NCBI GenBank assembly: GCA_964219355.1
Contig: CAXPOZ010000005.1
Span: 434,001-498,000 of the forward strand
Reading direction: 5' to 3'
Source of the DNA: Parvularcula sp964219355
GTDB taxonomy: Bacteria; Pseudomonadota; Alphaproteobacteria; Caulobacterales; Parvularculaceae
DNA: 64,000 bases
How positions within the stretch are numbered: position 1 is the stretch's first letter; every line of letters begins with the position of its first letter. A program made the translations under genes and the position numbers. The notes beneath the pieces are model-generated. The model was not told where the DNA came from. It did not search any database and saw only the letters and a program-made list of their open reading frames with translations. Shown one piece after another: positions 8,596 to 17,478 of this stretch.

Positions 8596-10203
8596 CTAGG
8601 GCACATTTTTATACGGGCTGTGCCCTGTCCGCTCGGTATGCTCCCGCCACAGTTTTGGTTTGAGGATGCGCACCGTCATGGGGGGCACGGTCACCGACAT
8701 CACGGCCGATTCGCTCTTAATGACCTCGCCTGTCAGCTGATCCTCGAATTCCTCGCCATTCATGATGGAGCCCTCGCGCAGGAGGAGGGTCTCCGTCACC
8801 GGCACGCCCTTATTGTTGGCCACGACCAGCACGGTCTCGGCATAGTGGTCGGTGACCCGCAGGAAAGCGAGAAGCTCCCCCGTTTCGAGCGCCCGGAAAT
8901 CGCCGATCCGCAAAGCCGGGGTTTCTTCTCGCAACTCGATCAACTGTTTGAGCCGCGCAAATTCCGGATTGTCCGGGCTCGCCCGTTCCCAGTCCATGGG
9001 CCCACGGCTTTCAGGATCATGCCCGCCACTCATCCCGGCTTCGACACCGTAATAAAGGAGTGGCGCCCCCGGCAGGGTGAATTGCAGCGCCTGCAGGAAG
9101 GCACGGTCCTCTTCATCCGGATACAGTGTTTTCAGGCGCGGCGTGTCGTGATTGTCGAGCAGGATCCAGCTTCGCAGCAGCGTATCGAGTCCTGCATCCT
9201 CGACCATCTCTTCCACCACTTCACCGAGGCGGGCACCCGTCACCTCACCAGCGGTATAGCGAAACATCATCTCCCTCAGGGGGAAGTTCATGACGGCATC
9301 GAGTGCCCCGGTCCATTTCTCCGGATAGGACCAGACCTCTCCGATAACGAGACTGCCCGCCTTTTCTTCATGTGCCGCGCTGGTGATTGCGGCCAGATTG
9401 TCAAAGCCCAGCTCGGTTGCGACATCGAGCCGCCAGCCATCTATGCCGTAGTCGAACCATTGCCGGACGACAGAGTCTTCATCGTCAACAATGCGGGCGC
9501 GCACGGCCGGGGTCTCCCAGTTCAGCTCCGGCAGATTGGCGATCCCCCACCAGCCCACATAGCCATTCTGGTACTTCTCGCCGATCGTGAACCAGTCACG
9601 ATAGGCGCTCTTCTCATCCTCCATCGCCGCAAGGAACCATTCCGACCGGCGGCCCATATGGTTGAAGACGCCATCAATGATGAGCCGCATATCGGCCTCG
9701 TGGATGTCCTCCGCCAGCGCGGTCAGATCCTCGAATGTGCCATATTCTGGCGACAGCTCCGTATAGCTGATCGCATCATATTTGTGGTTCGAGGGCGCAA
9801 GGTGGATGGGGTTGAGATAGACGACATCGACGCCTAGCGCCTCAAGATATCCGACTTTCGTCCGGATACTGTTCAGATCGCCGCCCCAGAAGGACAGCTC
9901 ATGCGTCCATATTCCAGCCTCCGGGACAGGCTCGCCCTGCGCTGGCTGGTCGGACCAGTCTTTCAGGATTTTGGGTGGCGCATAAAGCGCCCGCTTGGCG
10001 TCGAGATTTTCGGCAGGTACATAACGGTCAACAAAGATCTGATAGGTGACAGCACCAATGCGCCAGTCATCCCGACGCTGATCATAGATTGTAGAAGTGG
10101 CCTCTGCTTTTGTCGGCGCAGGGACAGGAGAGGGTTTTTCTTCTGCTGAACAGCCTTGCAGAATCAATATCGCCGCAAAGAGGCCGCTAACTCTGATCAT
10201 CAA
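8596..10203 (-). CDS. Alpha-amylase family (GH13) glycosidase, predicted lipoprotein
   Basis: A 535-residue GH13 enzyme with a lipoprotein signal (lipobox LQGC), so it probably acts in the periplasm or on the outer membrane. The catalytic triad is visible: nucleophile Asp in DGWRLDVATE (about residue 257), acid/base Glu in VIGEVW (about 288) and the third Asp in LDNHDT (about 353). YLNPIHLAPSNHKYD and GVFNHMG are the other family signatures. The overall form (VTYQIFVDRY, WSYPEKW) is like neopullulanase/cyclomaltodextrinase-type hydrolases of alpha-glucans. The stop of the SleB-like gene lies 8 bp upstream, so the two are probably co-transcribed. Two ATG codons in tandem make the start uncertain by one residue. 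Confidence 0.86.
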   Translation of the reverse strand: MMIRVSGLFAAILILQGCSAEEKPSPVPAPTKAEATSTIYDQRRDDWRIGAVTYQIFVDRYVPAENLDAKRALYAPPKILKDWSDQPAQGEPVPEAGIWTHELSFWGGDLNSIRTKVGYLEALGVDVVYLNPIHLAPSNHKYDAISYTELSPEYGTFEDLTALAEDIHEADMRLIIDGVFNHMGRRSEWFLAAMEDEKSAYRDWFTIGEKYQNGYVGWWGIANLPELNWETPAVRARIVDDEDSVVRQWFDYGIDGWRLDVATELGFDNLAAITSAAHEEKAGSLVIGEVWSYPEKWTGALDAVMNFPLREMMFRYTAGEVTGARLGEVVEEMVEDAGLDTLLRSWILLDNHDTPRLKTLYPDEEDRAFLQALQFTLPGAPLLYYGVEAGMSGGHDPESRGPMDWERASPDNPEFARLKQLIELREETPALRIGDFRALETGELLAFLRVTDHYAETVLVVANNKGVPVTETLLLREGSIMNGEEFEDQLTGEVIKSESAVMSVTVPPMTVRILKPKLWREHTERTGHSPYKNVP

Positions 10204-10211
10204 ACCCTCCC

Positions 10212-10754
10212 CTATTTATAAAAATAGTGCCGGCCGATCTCCGCCGTCCGGTCGAATGAATCCACCCAATATGGCGTCACATAATCTGCGTGAAAGAAGA
10301 CCGCCCCTTCGGTCGGGTCTTCATCTTCTTCCGTTAACAGAAGAAAGGCGAGGATCCTCGAACGTTCATAAAGGCGGGGATAGATAGGCCGGTCGGGCTT
10401 GCCGTCGCACCACCAGCTAAACTGGCAGGGCGGCGTTTCGCCTCCCTGCTTGACGACCTTGCAGACCGTATTGGGGAACCGTGTATCCGCCACCCGGTTG
10501 AGGATGACGTGCCCGACCGCCCGAGGACCCGGCCCTGGCTCTGACCTCGCCTCATGATAGATCGCGAGCGCCAGGCATTCAAATTGTTTGCCATCTGGCA
10601 TTTCCGGTAAGGCGACCGGTATGATGGGAAGGGTTTCTTCCGCAGGCGGGGCTTTTGTCTCCGATCCTGTCACGGCGAGCACTGCGACCGTGACAAGCGT
10701 GATGGCGGATGCGCCCCACAGGATCAGGGCAGACAGAAGCCCCGGGCGTGCCAA
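10212..10754 (-). CDS. SleB-type cell wall hydrolase
   Basis: A 180-residue protein with one N-terminal membrane helix (about residues 8-28) and a SleB/CwlJ-type hydrolase domain: CLALAIYHEARSEPGPGPRAVGHVILNRV, then TVCKVVKQ, CQFSWWCDG and GAVFFHADYV. The Glu of YHEARSE is the likely catalytic residue. In spore-formers this family lyses cortex peptidoglycan; in alphaproteobacteria it is thought to remodel the wall. It lies 4 bp after kdsA and 8 bp before the GH13 gene on the same strand. Confidence 0.85.
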   Translation of the reverse strand: MARPGLLSALILWGASAITLVTVAVLAVTGSETKAPPAEETLPIIPVALPEMPDGKQFECLALAIYHEARSEPGPGPRAVGHVILNRVADTRFPNTVCKVVKQGGETPPCQFSWWCDGKPDRPIYPRLYERSRILAFLLLTEEDEDPTEGAVFFHADYVTPYWVDSFDRTAEIGRHYFYK

Positions 10755-10758
10755 TCGC

Positions 10759-11634
10759 TTACTCCGCGAACCAGTGCAGGTTCTTGCGTGCCTTTGCGAC
10801 CCGGTCGAGCTCGATCAGTTCTTCAAGGAAGCCGCGCAAGAGATGCAGCGGGATCATGTTCGGCCCATCGGAAGGCGCTTTGTCCGGATCCGGATGGGTT
10901 TCGGCAAAGATACCAGCCACCCCGACCGCAACAGCCGCCCGAGCGAGGGTCGGGACCATCTCGCGCTGACCGCCGGACGTCCCGCCCTGCCCGCCCGGTT
11001 GCTGTACGGAGTGGGTCGCATCGAAAATGATCGGTGCGCCAGTATCGCGCGCCATCGTCGGCACACCGCGGAAATCCGTCACGAGCGTATTGTAACCGAA
11101 GCTCGCTCCCCGCTCAGTGATCAGCACATTGGGGTTGCCGGAATCCGTGACCTTGGAGACGACATTCTTCATGTCCCAAGGCGCAAGGAACTGGCCCTTT
11201 TTGATCTTAATGACGCGGCCCGTTTCGGCCGCCGCGATCAGCAGATCCGTCTGACGGCAGAGGAAGGCCGGGATCTGCAGGACATCGACAACTTCGCCGA
11301 CGGGCGCGCACTGGCTGCGCTCATGTATGTCCGTCAGCACCGGCACGCCGAGTCGTTCCTTGACCTCGGCGAACACCGGCAGCGCATCATGCAAGCCAAC
11401 ACCGCGCTTGGAGGAAAGAGAAGTCCGGTTCGCCTTGTCAAAACTCGTCTTGTAGACAAAGCCGATCCCCAGATCGTCCGTGATCTCCTTAATCGCGCTT
11501 GAGACTTCAATCGCGTGGTCGCGGCTCTCCATGGCGCAAGGGCCAGCGAACAGCATGAAGGGCAGATGATTGCCGATCTTCACATCGCCCGATGGGGCAG
11601 GAATGGTGACGGTGGTGTTTGTCGAACTGGTCAT
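10759..11634 (-). CDS. kdsA: 3-deoxy-8-phosphooctulonate synthase
   Basis: A 291-residue KDO-8-phosphate synthase; condenses phosphoenolpyruvate with arabinose-5-phosphate, the first committed step to KDO in the lipopolysaccharide inner core. Family signatures seen are FAGPCAMESRDHA near the N-terminus, YKTSFDKANRTS, KKGQFLAPWDMKNV, and DATHSVQQPGG. The ATG at 11634 (MTSSTNT) gives the family's usual length; a start 12 codons upstream is possible. It confirms a Gram-negative outer membrane with KDO. It begins the minus-strand group kdsA - sleB-like - GH13. Confidence 0.95.
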   Translation of the reverse strand: MTSSTNTTVTIPAPSGDVKIGNHLPFMLFAGPCAMESRDHAIEVSSAIKEITDDLGIGFVYKTSFDKANRTSLSSKRGVGLHDALPVFAEVKERLGVPVLTDIHERSQCAPVGEVVDVLQIPAFLCRQTDLLIAAAETGRVIKIKKGQFLAPWDMKNVVSKVTDSGNPNVLITERGASFGYNTLVTDFRGVPTMARDTGAPIIFDATHSVQQPGGQGGTSGGQREMVPTLARAAVAVGVAGIFAETHPDPDKAPSDGPNMIPLHLLRGFLEELIELDRVAKARKNLHWFAE

Positions 11635-11704
11635 GTCGGCGCTCTTAGCATGCAGCAAATCAGAACGCACGAGATGGGCTGACCGCGCGCGCCACGCAAG
11701 TCTT

Positions 11705-12070
11705 TCAGGTGCGGTCGGCCAGAAATGCCAGCGCCGCCCCGATCGAATAGGCCAAGAGATCCATGGGATCGAAGGTCGCCCCGAGGATCACACTCGCCAG
11801 CGGATTGCCATCGAGATTGAGGCGCTCGACGAGCCCCAGCCCCTGACTAACTTCAATGATGACAGCGAAGCCAAGAACAATGAGTGCCGAGACAGCACGC
11901 GGCCAGTTCGTAACAGACCGCAGGGCAAAATAGAGGAAGATGACGACGAGAATATCCCCGCCGAAGGGCCGGATAATGTCGTCGCGAACATAGAGCGCGA
12001 TAAGAGCGAGCAGAAGAAACAGGCCGCACGCTATGAGTGCCCGGCCGTTCCGGCCGCTTCGAAGGCTCAT
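11705..12070 (-). CDS. DUF2809-like small membrane protein
   Basis: A 121-residue protein with about four membrane helices. The signature IIRPFGGDILVVIFLY and IEVSQGLGL match the DUF2809 family (distantly like VanZ membrane proteins); function unknown. The ATG overlaps the stop of the next upstream gene (12067-12429) by 4 bp, so the two are translationally coupled. The conserved Asp of GGD and Glu of IEVSQ are the only polar residues in otherwise hydrophobic segments. Confidence 0.65.
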   Translation of the reverse strand: MSLRSGRNGRALIACGLFLLLALIALYVRDDIIRPFGGDILVVIFLYFALRSVTNWPRAVSALIVLGFAVIIEVSQGLGLVERLNLDGNPLASVILGATFDPMDLLAYSIGAALAFLADRT

Positions 12071-12429
12071 GCAGCTGGGCTGTCGGCTTCGCTGCCGGTT
12101 CTCACGCCTGCCGCCTCAAGATGCGGGCCCAGCCGCCCGGAGACAGCAAGGAAGAACATGCGAAAATCGGCGGCCAACGACCAGAGGGGATAGGTGAACG
12201 TCGCCGGCTTGTTCCGCTCGACAAAGGCATGGCTGACCCAGGCAAAGAAATATCCCGCAACCGGCATCAGCAACAACGCCCACCAGGTGCCTGAAAAAAC
12301 TGCCCAAAGGGCAATCAGGATGACAAGTGCCGTGCCGACATAGTGGAACTGACGAGTCCCCGGCTTTGCATGCTCCCGCAGGTAATAGGGAAAGAAATCC
12401 GTGAACGTCTTATAAGTTCTCTCTACCAT
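12067..12429 (-). CDS. Mpo1-like (DUF962) membrane protein
   Basis: A 120-residue protein with the start of the DUF962/Mpo1 family: FPYYLREHAKPGTRQFHYVG, two hydrophobic segments, then HAFVERNKPATF. Yeast Mpo1 is an Fe(II)-dependent dioxygenase of phytosphingosine breakdown with conserved His residues; bacterial members have no established role. The His residues in REH, RQFH and SHAFVE match the family pattern. It is coupled by a 4-bp overlap to the DUF2809-like gene. Confidence 0.72.
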   Translation of the reverse strand: MVERTYKTFTDFFPYYLREHAKPGTRQFHYVGTALVILIALWAVFSGTWWALLLMPVAGYFFAWVSHAFVERNKPATFTYPLWSLAADFRMFFLAVSGRLGPHLEAAGVRTGSEADSPAA

Positions 12430-12448
12430 GGCGCTCCCTTTCAGGGTC

Positions 12449-13513
12449 TTATTCTTTTGCCTGCCGGACTATCCGTTCGGCAATTTCGCTATGCCCTTCC
12501 AGCATGCGGCTCCGGGCGTTCCCGTCAATGGCCAGACTGTCATTGCCGACCTGTTTTGAGCCGCCCAGAACGATACTCTTTCGGCGCGGAAACATATAGA
12601 GATATTCGCTGTCGCCGCGCCCCAGCGCATAGCCGTAATCAATCTCCGGCTGACCTTCGAGAAGCGTGAGTTGGCCCCGGACGGGGACCAGTTCTTCATC
12701 CCCGAACAGCGCCCGCGCGCCATATCCCGTGCAATTGACGAGAACCAGCTCCGGCAGGCGCGAGAGCTCGTCCCTGCTCGCAAATTTGCGTGTCACGAAT
12801 TCACCACCATCCTGACGGATATCCTCCATGAGGGCCGGCAGGAAGACGGACGGATCGATCATCAAGGCTTCATAACGCAAGGCATCGGGGAAGCCGAATG
12901 CCTCCTCCTCCGAAACCCTTGTGAAGCCCGGATAAAGATCATTGCCTTCGACGCGGTCGGGCCAACCTTCTGCTTTGATTTCTTCCGCAAGTTCAAAAAA
13001 GCGCATGGGGTACACCCCATAACGCGGCTCATCTCGCAGCGAGGCGAAGACCTCAAAGGCGTAACGTGCCGCTTTGCGGAACCGCGAGAGGAAGTCAGTC
13101 GTCGCCACCTCCTCATCATATAGCGTAACAGGAAACCACAAGGCGCCCGCCACATCGGACGTTGTGTCGGGTGAATACTCCTCCGCATAGACTGTAATCT
13201 TGGCGCCGCGCTGCTGGAAGACACGTGCCGTCGTCAAGCCGATGACACCGCCGCCGATGATCGCGATCTCCTCGCCCTTCACGTCTTCAAGAAGATCGGC
13301 GGCCTCTTTAGCGCAACCCCAAGACAGCGTGACCCCGCACCCACCATGCCCGTAATTATGGATGAGGGTCTTCTCCCCGAAACGATCTTTCCGGATGACG
13401 TATCCGGCAGCCCGATAGGGACGCAAAGCCGTCCGTGTCAGGATTTCCCGCTCCTGATCCACCTTTAAGGCCGGATAAGGAGAGGCGAAGGACAAACCGT
13501 CTGCCTGTTTCAT
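12449..13513 (-). CDS. FAD-dependent amino-acid-oxidase-like protein with permuted domain order
   Basis: A 354-residue flavoprotein of the D-amino-acid oxidase (DAO) superfamily. It carries the elements of a DAAO: RPYR (residues 31-34), HNYGHGGCG and TLSWGCA (52-68), the Rossmann FAD motif GGGVIGL (87-93) and the later NCTGYGARALFGD. In ordinary DAAO the RP(Y)R and HNYGHGG segments are at the C-terminus and the Rossmann motif is at the very N-terminus; here the C-terminal segment comes first, and the protein ends just after LGGSKQVGND, where the moved segment would normally follow. This is a circular permutation read directly from the sequence. The substrate is likely a D-amino acid or a related amine, by family only. 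The protein lacks a signal peptide. Confidence 0.8.
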   Translation of the reverse strand: MKQADGLSFASPYPALKVDQEREILTRTALRPYRAAGYVIRKDRFGEKTLIHNYGHGGCGVTLSWGCAKEAADLLEDVKGEEIAIIGGGVIGLTTARVFQQRGAKITVYAEEYSPDTTSDVAGALWFPVTLYDEEVATTDFLSRFRKAARYAFEVFASLRDEPRYGVYPMRFFELAEEIKAEGWPDRVEGNDLYPGFTRVSEEEAFGFPDALRYEALMIDPSVFLPALMEDIRQDGGEFVTRKFASRDELSRLPELVLVNCTGYGARALFGDEELVPVRGQLTLLEGQPEIDYGYALGRGDSEYLYMFPRRKSIVLGGSKQVGNDSLAIDGNARSRMLEGHSEIAERIVRQAKE

Positions 13514-13790
13514 CGAGAATTATGTCCTTTGTTCAGCATGTGGCCGAAACGATGCCTTGCCATGCTCTGAACTGCCAGAAAAGATGATCGGCGATACGCC
13601 AGATCATACGGCCCTCAAGCATTTTGATTGTGCCTTTTGTCCCAGAGCGGCTTGGCCATTTCGGCCAACTGACCTTCACAATCTGAGACCCGGAGAATGA
13701 TCCAATACGTAACAGGCCAGCTCAACCCGCCAACGCTTGTGTTTGGGCCACCCCTCGTGCCACAATTGGCGCGGTTGTTGGGACCGATTG

Positions 13791-14180
13791 ATGAAACTTA
13801 TTCTTTTTCTGATCGGGATCGTCATGATCCTCGTGGGGCTCGTTCTATTCCCCCTGCCCCTGCCATTGGGCTGGATCTTTTTGATTATCGGCACCGTTCT
13901 CGTCGTCAGCACCAACAAGACGGCGAAGAAACTTCTCAAAAAGGCGCGGCGCAAATGGGGCTGGCTGGACAAGATTTTTGAGAAAACCGGCAAGATCATC
14001 CCCAAGCGGTTTCGCAAGGAGATCGAGGAAACCGACCCGAACGGGCATGACGAAGACGATGATGAGGATAAAGAGGACGAGGAAGAAAGCCGTCAGCACA
14101 CGGCACCCGCGATCCCGCGTAAACTAAGCCGTCTCGACACCCATCCGCGTTACCGGCCGCCCACCCGGCCCCGAAGCTGA
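13791..14180 (+). CDS. Small membrane protein with charged C-terminal tail
   Basis: A 129-residue protein with a hydrophobic hairpin (about residues 2-44) containing PLPLPLGWIFLIIG, which resembles PGPGW-type putative membrane proteins. After that comes a basic stretch (KKLLKKARRKWGW), then a highly acidic segment (about residues 85-100, mostly Asp/Glu), then a basic proline-rich end. The frame is open 18 codons upstream of the ATG at 13791, but a hydrophobic start right after this Met is typical. Function unknown. Confidence 0.6.
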   Translation: MKLILFLIGIVMILVGLVLFPLPLPLGWIFLIIGTVLVVSTNKTAKKLLKKARRKWGWLDKIFEKTGKIIPKRFRKEIEETDPNGHDEDDDEDKEDEEESRQHTAPAIPRKLSRLDTHPRYRPPTRPRS

Positions 14181-14270
14181 TTATCTTTCTGAATTCCCCG
14201 CCCTTGGCGGGTGCTAACGAACAGGCTAGAGGAGCAGTTTGTACTGTTCCCCCTTCGTTCCAGAGGTCCG

Positions 14271-16268
14271 ATGTCCCGTCCACAGCGTAAAGCCGATCTT
14301 TTCTCCGACAGCGATTACTCCGCGAAGGATATCGAGGTCCTTGAGGGGCTTGAGCCGGTCAGGAAACGGCCAGGCATGTATATCGGGGGTACGGATGAAC
14401 GCGCCCTGCACCACCTCTTTGCAGAAGTCCTCGACAATGCCATGGACGAGGCCGTTGCGGGGCACGCCACACGCATTGAGGTCAATCTCAATGCAGAAGG
14501 CCATCTGACCGTCATCGACAATGGCCGCGGCATCCCGATCGACAAGCACCCAAAATATAAAAAGCCCGCCCTCGAAGTCATCATGACGACGCTCCACTCG
14601 GGCGGGAAGTTCTCGAACAAAGCTTACGCCACGTCAGGCGGCCTGCACGGGGTCGGCATCTCGGTCGTCAACGCCCTTTCTGATGACATGACGGTTGAAG
14701 TCGCGCGGAGTCGCACGCTTTACCGTCAGACATTTTCCAAGGGCCTGCCCACCTCGACACTGAAAAAAGTCGGTGACGCGCCGAACCGCCGGGGCACGTC
14801 GGTGACTTTCCATCCGGACCCAGAGATTTTCGGCAAGGGCGCGACCTTCAAACCTGCGCGTCTCTTCCGGATGACGCGGTCGAAAGCCTATCTTTTCGGC
14901 GGTGTTGAGATCCGCTGGTCTTGTGACCCGGCCATCATTCCCGAAGGCGACAAGACGCCGGAGAAAGAGACCTTCCACTTCACCAACGGGCTGAAGGATT
15001 ATCTGGCCCATGTCGTGGGCGGCAAACCGACGGTCACGGACGAAATTTTTGCCGGTAAGGTCGAAAAAGAAGGCGGTCACGGCACGGTCGAATGGGCTGT
15101 TGTATGGGGCGGCGCTGGTTTCCAGACGCCGGGCGGGCAGATAGCCGATGGCTTCACCAATTCCTATTGTAACACCATTCCGACCCCGGAAGGCGGCACG
15201 CATGAGCAGGGCCTGCGCGCGGCATTGTCCCGCGGGCTCAAAGCCTATGCGGACCTGACCAATAACAAGAAGGCGCAGAACATCACGGCGGAAGACGTGC
15301 TCGGCACCGCTGGCGCACTTCTCTCCGTCTTTGTTTCTAACCCTGAATTCCAGGGCCAGACGAAAGACAAGCTGGCCACTGCCGAAGCCCAGAAGCTGAC
15401 CGAAGCTGCGATCCGTCCAGCCTTTGACCACTGGCTCGCAGGCAATGCCAAACAGGCCGACAAGCTTCTTGAATGGGTCATCGACCGCGCTGATGAGCGC
15501 ATCCGTCGCCGCAAGGAGAAGGAGGTGCAGCGCGCCTCCGCCATGAAGAAGCTGCGCCTGCCCGGCAAACTTGCAGATTGTTCGGCGAAAGACCGGACGG
15601 GTACGGAGCTATTCCTCGTCGAGGGTGACTCGGCTGGCGGCTCTGCGAAACAGGCACGCCGCCGGGAGACGCAAGCGATCCTCCCCCTTCGCGGCAAGAT
15701 CCTCAACGTTGCCTCCTCAAGCCGCGACAAGATCGCAGGCAATCAGGAAATTTCCGACATCACGACGGCGCTCGGAGTGGGGCTCGGCTCGAAATTTGAT
15801 CTTGATGATCTACGCTATGACAAGATCATCATCATGACCGACGCTGACGTCGACGGCGCGCATATCGCTGCCCTCCTCATCACCTTCTTTCAGGTCTCGA
15901 TGCCGCAGCTACTCTCTGCGGGCCGCCTGTTTCTCGCCCAGCCGCCGCTTTACCGGCTCAGCCAGGGCGGCAAGACGGTCTATGCGCTGGATGATGCGGA
16001 CAGGGACAAAAAGCTCGCCAGCGAGTTCCGCAAAGGCGCCAAGGTTGATGTCGGCCGGTTCAAGGGTTTGGGCGAAATGAATGCCGCCGACCTTAAGACG
16101 ACGACGATGGATCCCGCGACGCGCACCCTCGCTCGCGTCTATCTGCCTGATGAAGATACGCCGGATGCGAATGATCTGATCGACCGGCTGATGGGCCGTA
16201 AAGCTGAACCGCGCTTCCAGTTCATTCAGGAGAATGCGAGCTTCGCCCTCGACGAACTCGATATCTGA
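14271..16268 (+). CDS. parE: DNA topoisomerase IV subunit B
   Basis: A 665-residue type IIA topoisomerase ATPase subunit. GHKL ATPase motifs are visible (LDNAMDEAVAGHA, DNGRGIPID, GGLHGVGISVVNALS), followed by the TOPRIM domain (LVEGDSAGGSAKQ...ILPLRGKILNV, and TDADVDGAHI). The shorter length and the sequence around DNGRGIP fit ParE rather than the about 800-residue GyrB. AGAGG precedes the ATG at 14271, which is preferred over an in-frame start 20 codons upstream. It works with ParC encoded at 6.3-8.5 kb. Confidence 0.93.
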   Translation: MSRPQRKADLFSDSDYSAKDIEVLEGLEPVRKRPGMYIGGTDERALHHLFAEVLDNAMDEAVAGHATRIEVNLNAEGHLTVIDNGRGIPIDKHPKYKKPALEVIMTTLHSGGKFSNKAYATSGGLHGVGISVVNALSDDMTVEVARSRTLYRQTFSKGLPTSTLKKVGDAPNRRGTSVTFHPDPEIFGKGATFKPARLFRMTRSKAYLFGGVEIRWSCDPAIIPEGDKTPEKETFHFTNGLKDYLAHVVGGKPTVTDEIFAGKVEKEGGHGTVEWAVVWGGAGFQTPGGQIADGFTNSYCNTIPTPEGGTHEQGLRAALSRGLKAYADLTNNKKAQNITAEDVLGTAGALLSVFVSNPEFQGQTKDKLATAEAQKLTEAAIRPAFDHWLAGNAKQADKLLEWVIDRADERIRRRKEKEVQRASAMKKLRLPGKLADCSAKDRTGTELFLVEGDSAGGSAKQARRRETQAILPLRGKILNVASSSRDKIAGNQEISDITTALGVGLGSKFDLDDLRYDKIIIMTDADVDGAHIAALLITFFQVSMPQLLSAGRLFLAQPPLYRLSQGGKTVYALDDADRDKKLASEFRKGAKVDVGRFKGLGEMNAADLKTTTMDPATRTLARVYLPDEDTPDANDLIDRLMGRKAEPRFQFIQENASFALDELDI

Positions 16269-16279
16269 GGCTCGCCTAC

Positions 16280-16984
16280 CTATCTGAACATGACGTTCGA
16301 TTGCGGTGAGCAATCGGCGTTCAGATCAGACATGTCAGCCAGCAGAACCTGCTGGGCGCAATCCTCTTCCTCGGCCTTCATAGAGGGATTCTCTGACGAG
16401 GCTTCTGCAGAGTTCAATCCACCTGATACCGGAAAGATGATCGGGTTGTTGATGATGCTCCAGAAAGTCAATACACAGACGATTGTCCCAAGCATCACTG
16501 CAGCCTGACGCCAACTCGTCATCTGAACGAGTGAGCCGAGCGAGAACCCGGCGATGCTCAGCTCCATGGGCACAGATGTTGTCGTCACCGGTACCTCGAC
16601 CGGCTTCGGCTCGCTAGCAACTTCCGCCGGACTGATAATCAAGCGAAGCCCCTTTTTGCGGACCGTCTCGATATAGCGGGGGGCCGTCGCCGAATCGCCG
16701 AGCGTCCGGCGCAGACTGTAGACCGCGCGGTCGATCGCGGCGTCAGAGACATGAAGCCCGTTCCATACTTTATCGATGAGCTGGTTGCGGGAAATCGTCT
16801 CTTCGCCTGCGCCCGCCAGAGTGCAGAGGAGGCTCATGACCTTGGGCTGAAGACTGACCGTCTCTTCCCCTCGTCTGAGCTGGTTGCGGGACGGATAAAC
16901 CGTCCATTCCCCCAGCACGAACGGGGCATGATGAAAGCAGGACGGCAGGCCCTCCTTTTCCTCGTTCACAGCGATCTCCCTCAC
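16280..16984 (-). CDS. Membrane-anchored winged-helix regulator (ToxR/CadC-like)
   Basis: A 234-residue protein with an N-terminal OmpR-type winged-helix DNA-binding domain (about residues 20-115: LGEWTVYPSRNQL, ISRNQLIDKVWNGLHVSDAAIDRAVYSLRRTLGD, YIETVRKKGLRL) and one membrane helix (about residues 160-180), then a short, mostly acidic periplasmic tail with two cysteines. This is the ToxR/CadC layout, in which a periplasmic signal controls transcription from the membrane without a kinase. The periplasmic part is too short to match a known sensor domain. Its targets are not evident; it is convergent with parE and has a 494-bp divergent intergenic region upstream. Confidence 0.78.
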   Translation of the reverse strand: MREIAVNEEKEGLPSCFHHAPFVLGEWTVYPSRNQLRRGEETVSLQPKVMSLLCTLAGAGEETISRNQLIDKVWNGLHVSDAAIDRAVYSLRRTLGDSATAPRYIETVRKKGLRLIISPAEVASEPKPVEVPVTTTSVPMELSIAGFSLGSLVQMTSWRQAAVMLGTIVCVLTFWSIINNPIIFPVSGGLNSAEASSENPSMKAEEEDCAQQVLLADMSDLNADCSPQSNVMFR

Positions 16985-17478
16985 AGCCTTTTCTGTCTCA
17001 GCACAAAAAACTGCGGCGAAATGCGAACCTGATCAACGGCGGAAAGCCGAATGATCAGGTTTGCGGCGTTACTGTTTAGCAATAAAAACTTCCATCTCTC
17101 TCGAAGATGAGAAAAACGGCCAGATATCAGCAATTCGACAGCTAATCGTCAGGTTAAGGTGATGAGGACAGCGCAGATTGCCGGTGTCATAGGAGGCAGA
17201 TTTGCTTCGTGTCGCTGCCCGGCACCCGCCCGAATGATCGCCATCATGCGTGCCGAGAGCGAGACGACCCCGATCTGTCGCCATCGAACAGGCCGTCCAT
17301 CTTACCCATTCTGGTGACGGTCACGACTGGCGGGGTCCTGGTTCTCACTTACAGCCACCAGGCCCCGCCTCTTTTTTCCGGGCTCCATCGATTTTCCCGA
17401 TGGCCCTTTTCGATAGCTTGAGCTTGCCTGAGACGCCCCCAGCCCTTAATTGAGAATAGTTCGCAATAAGGATGGCTC
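16985..17478. other. Gene-free stretch between a ToxR-like regulator and a DUF2061 gene
   Basis: 494 bp with no convincing protein gene. It must hold the promoter of the minus-strand regulator and of the plus-strand DUF2061 gene. A strong plus-strand terminator at 17329-17377 implies a transcript that ends here, so a small RNA or a very short leader gene upstream of it is possible; an AGGAGG at 17191 and short open frames were seen but none looks like a real protein. Confidence 0.5.
17329..17377 (+). terminator. Strong Rho-independent terminator with no obvious gene upstream
   Basis: Stem of 12 bp with one bulged T: arm GGCGGGG-T-CCTGG (17329-17341) pairs with CCAGG-CCCCGCC (17358-17369), 16-nt loop, then TCTTTTTT. 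It points to the plus strand. The nearest plus-strand gene upstream is parE, whose stop is 1.06 kb away, with a minus-strand gene between. Confidence 0.75.

Noticed and set aside
8596..10754. Possible glycogen or maltose utilisation operon
   Set aside because: Only one GH13 gene is present; its neighbours are a cell-wall hydrolase, kdsA and parC, with no transporter or regulator, so no operon for alpha-glucan use can be claimed.
17209..17421. Small open frame across the orphan terminator
   Set aside because: It reads straight through the terminator hairpin and lacks any protein-like feature; the AGGAGG upstream is badly placed for its start.
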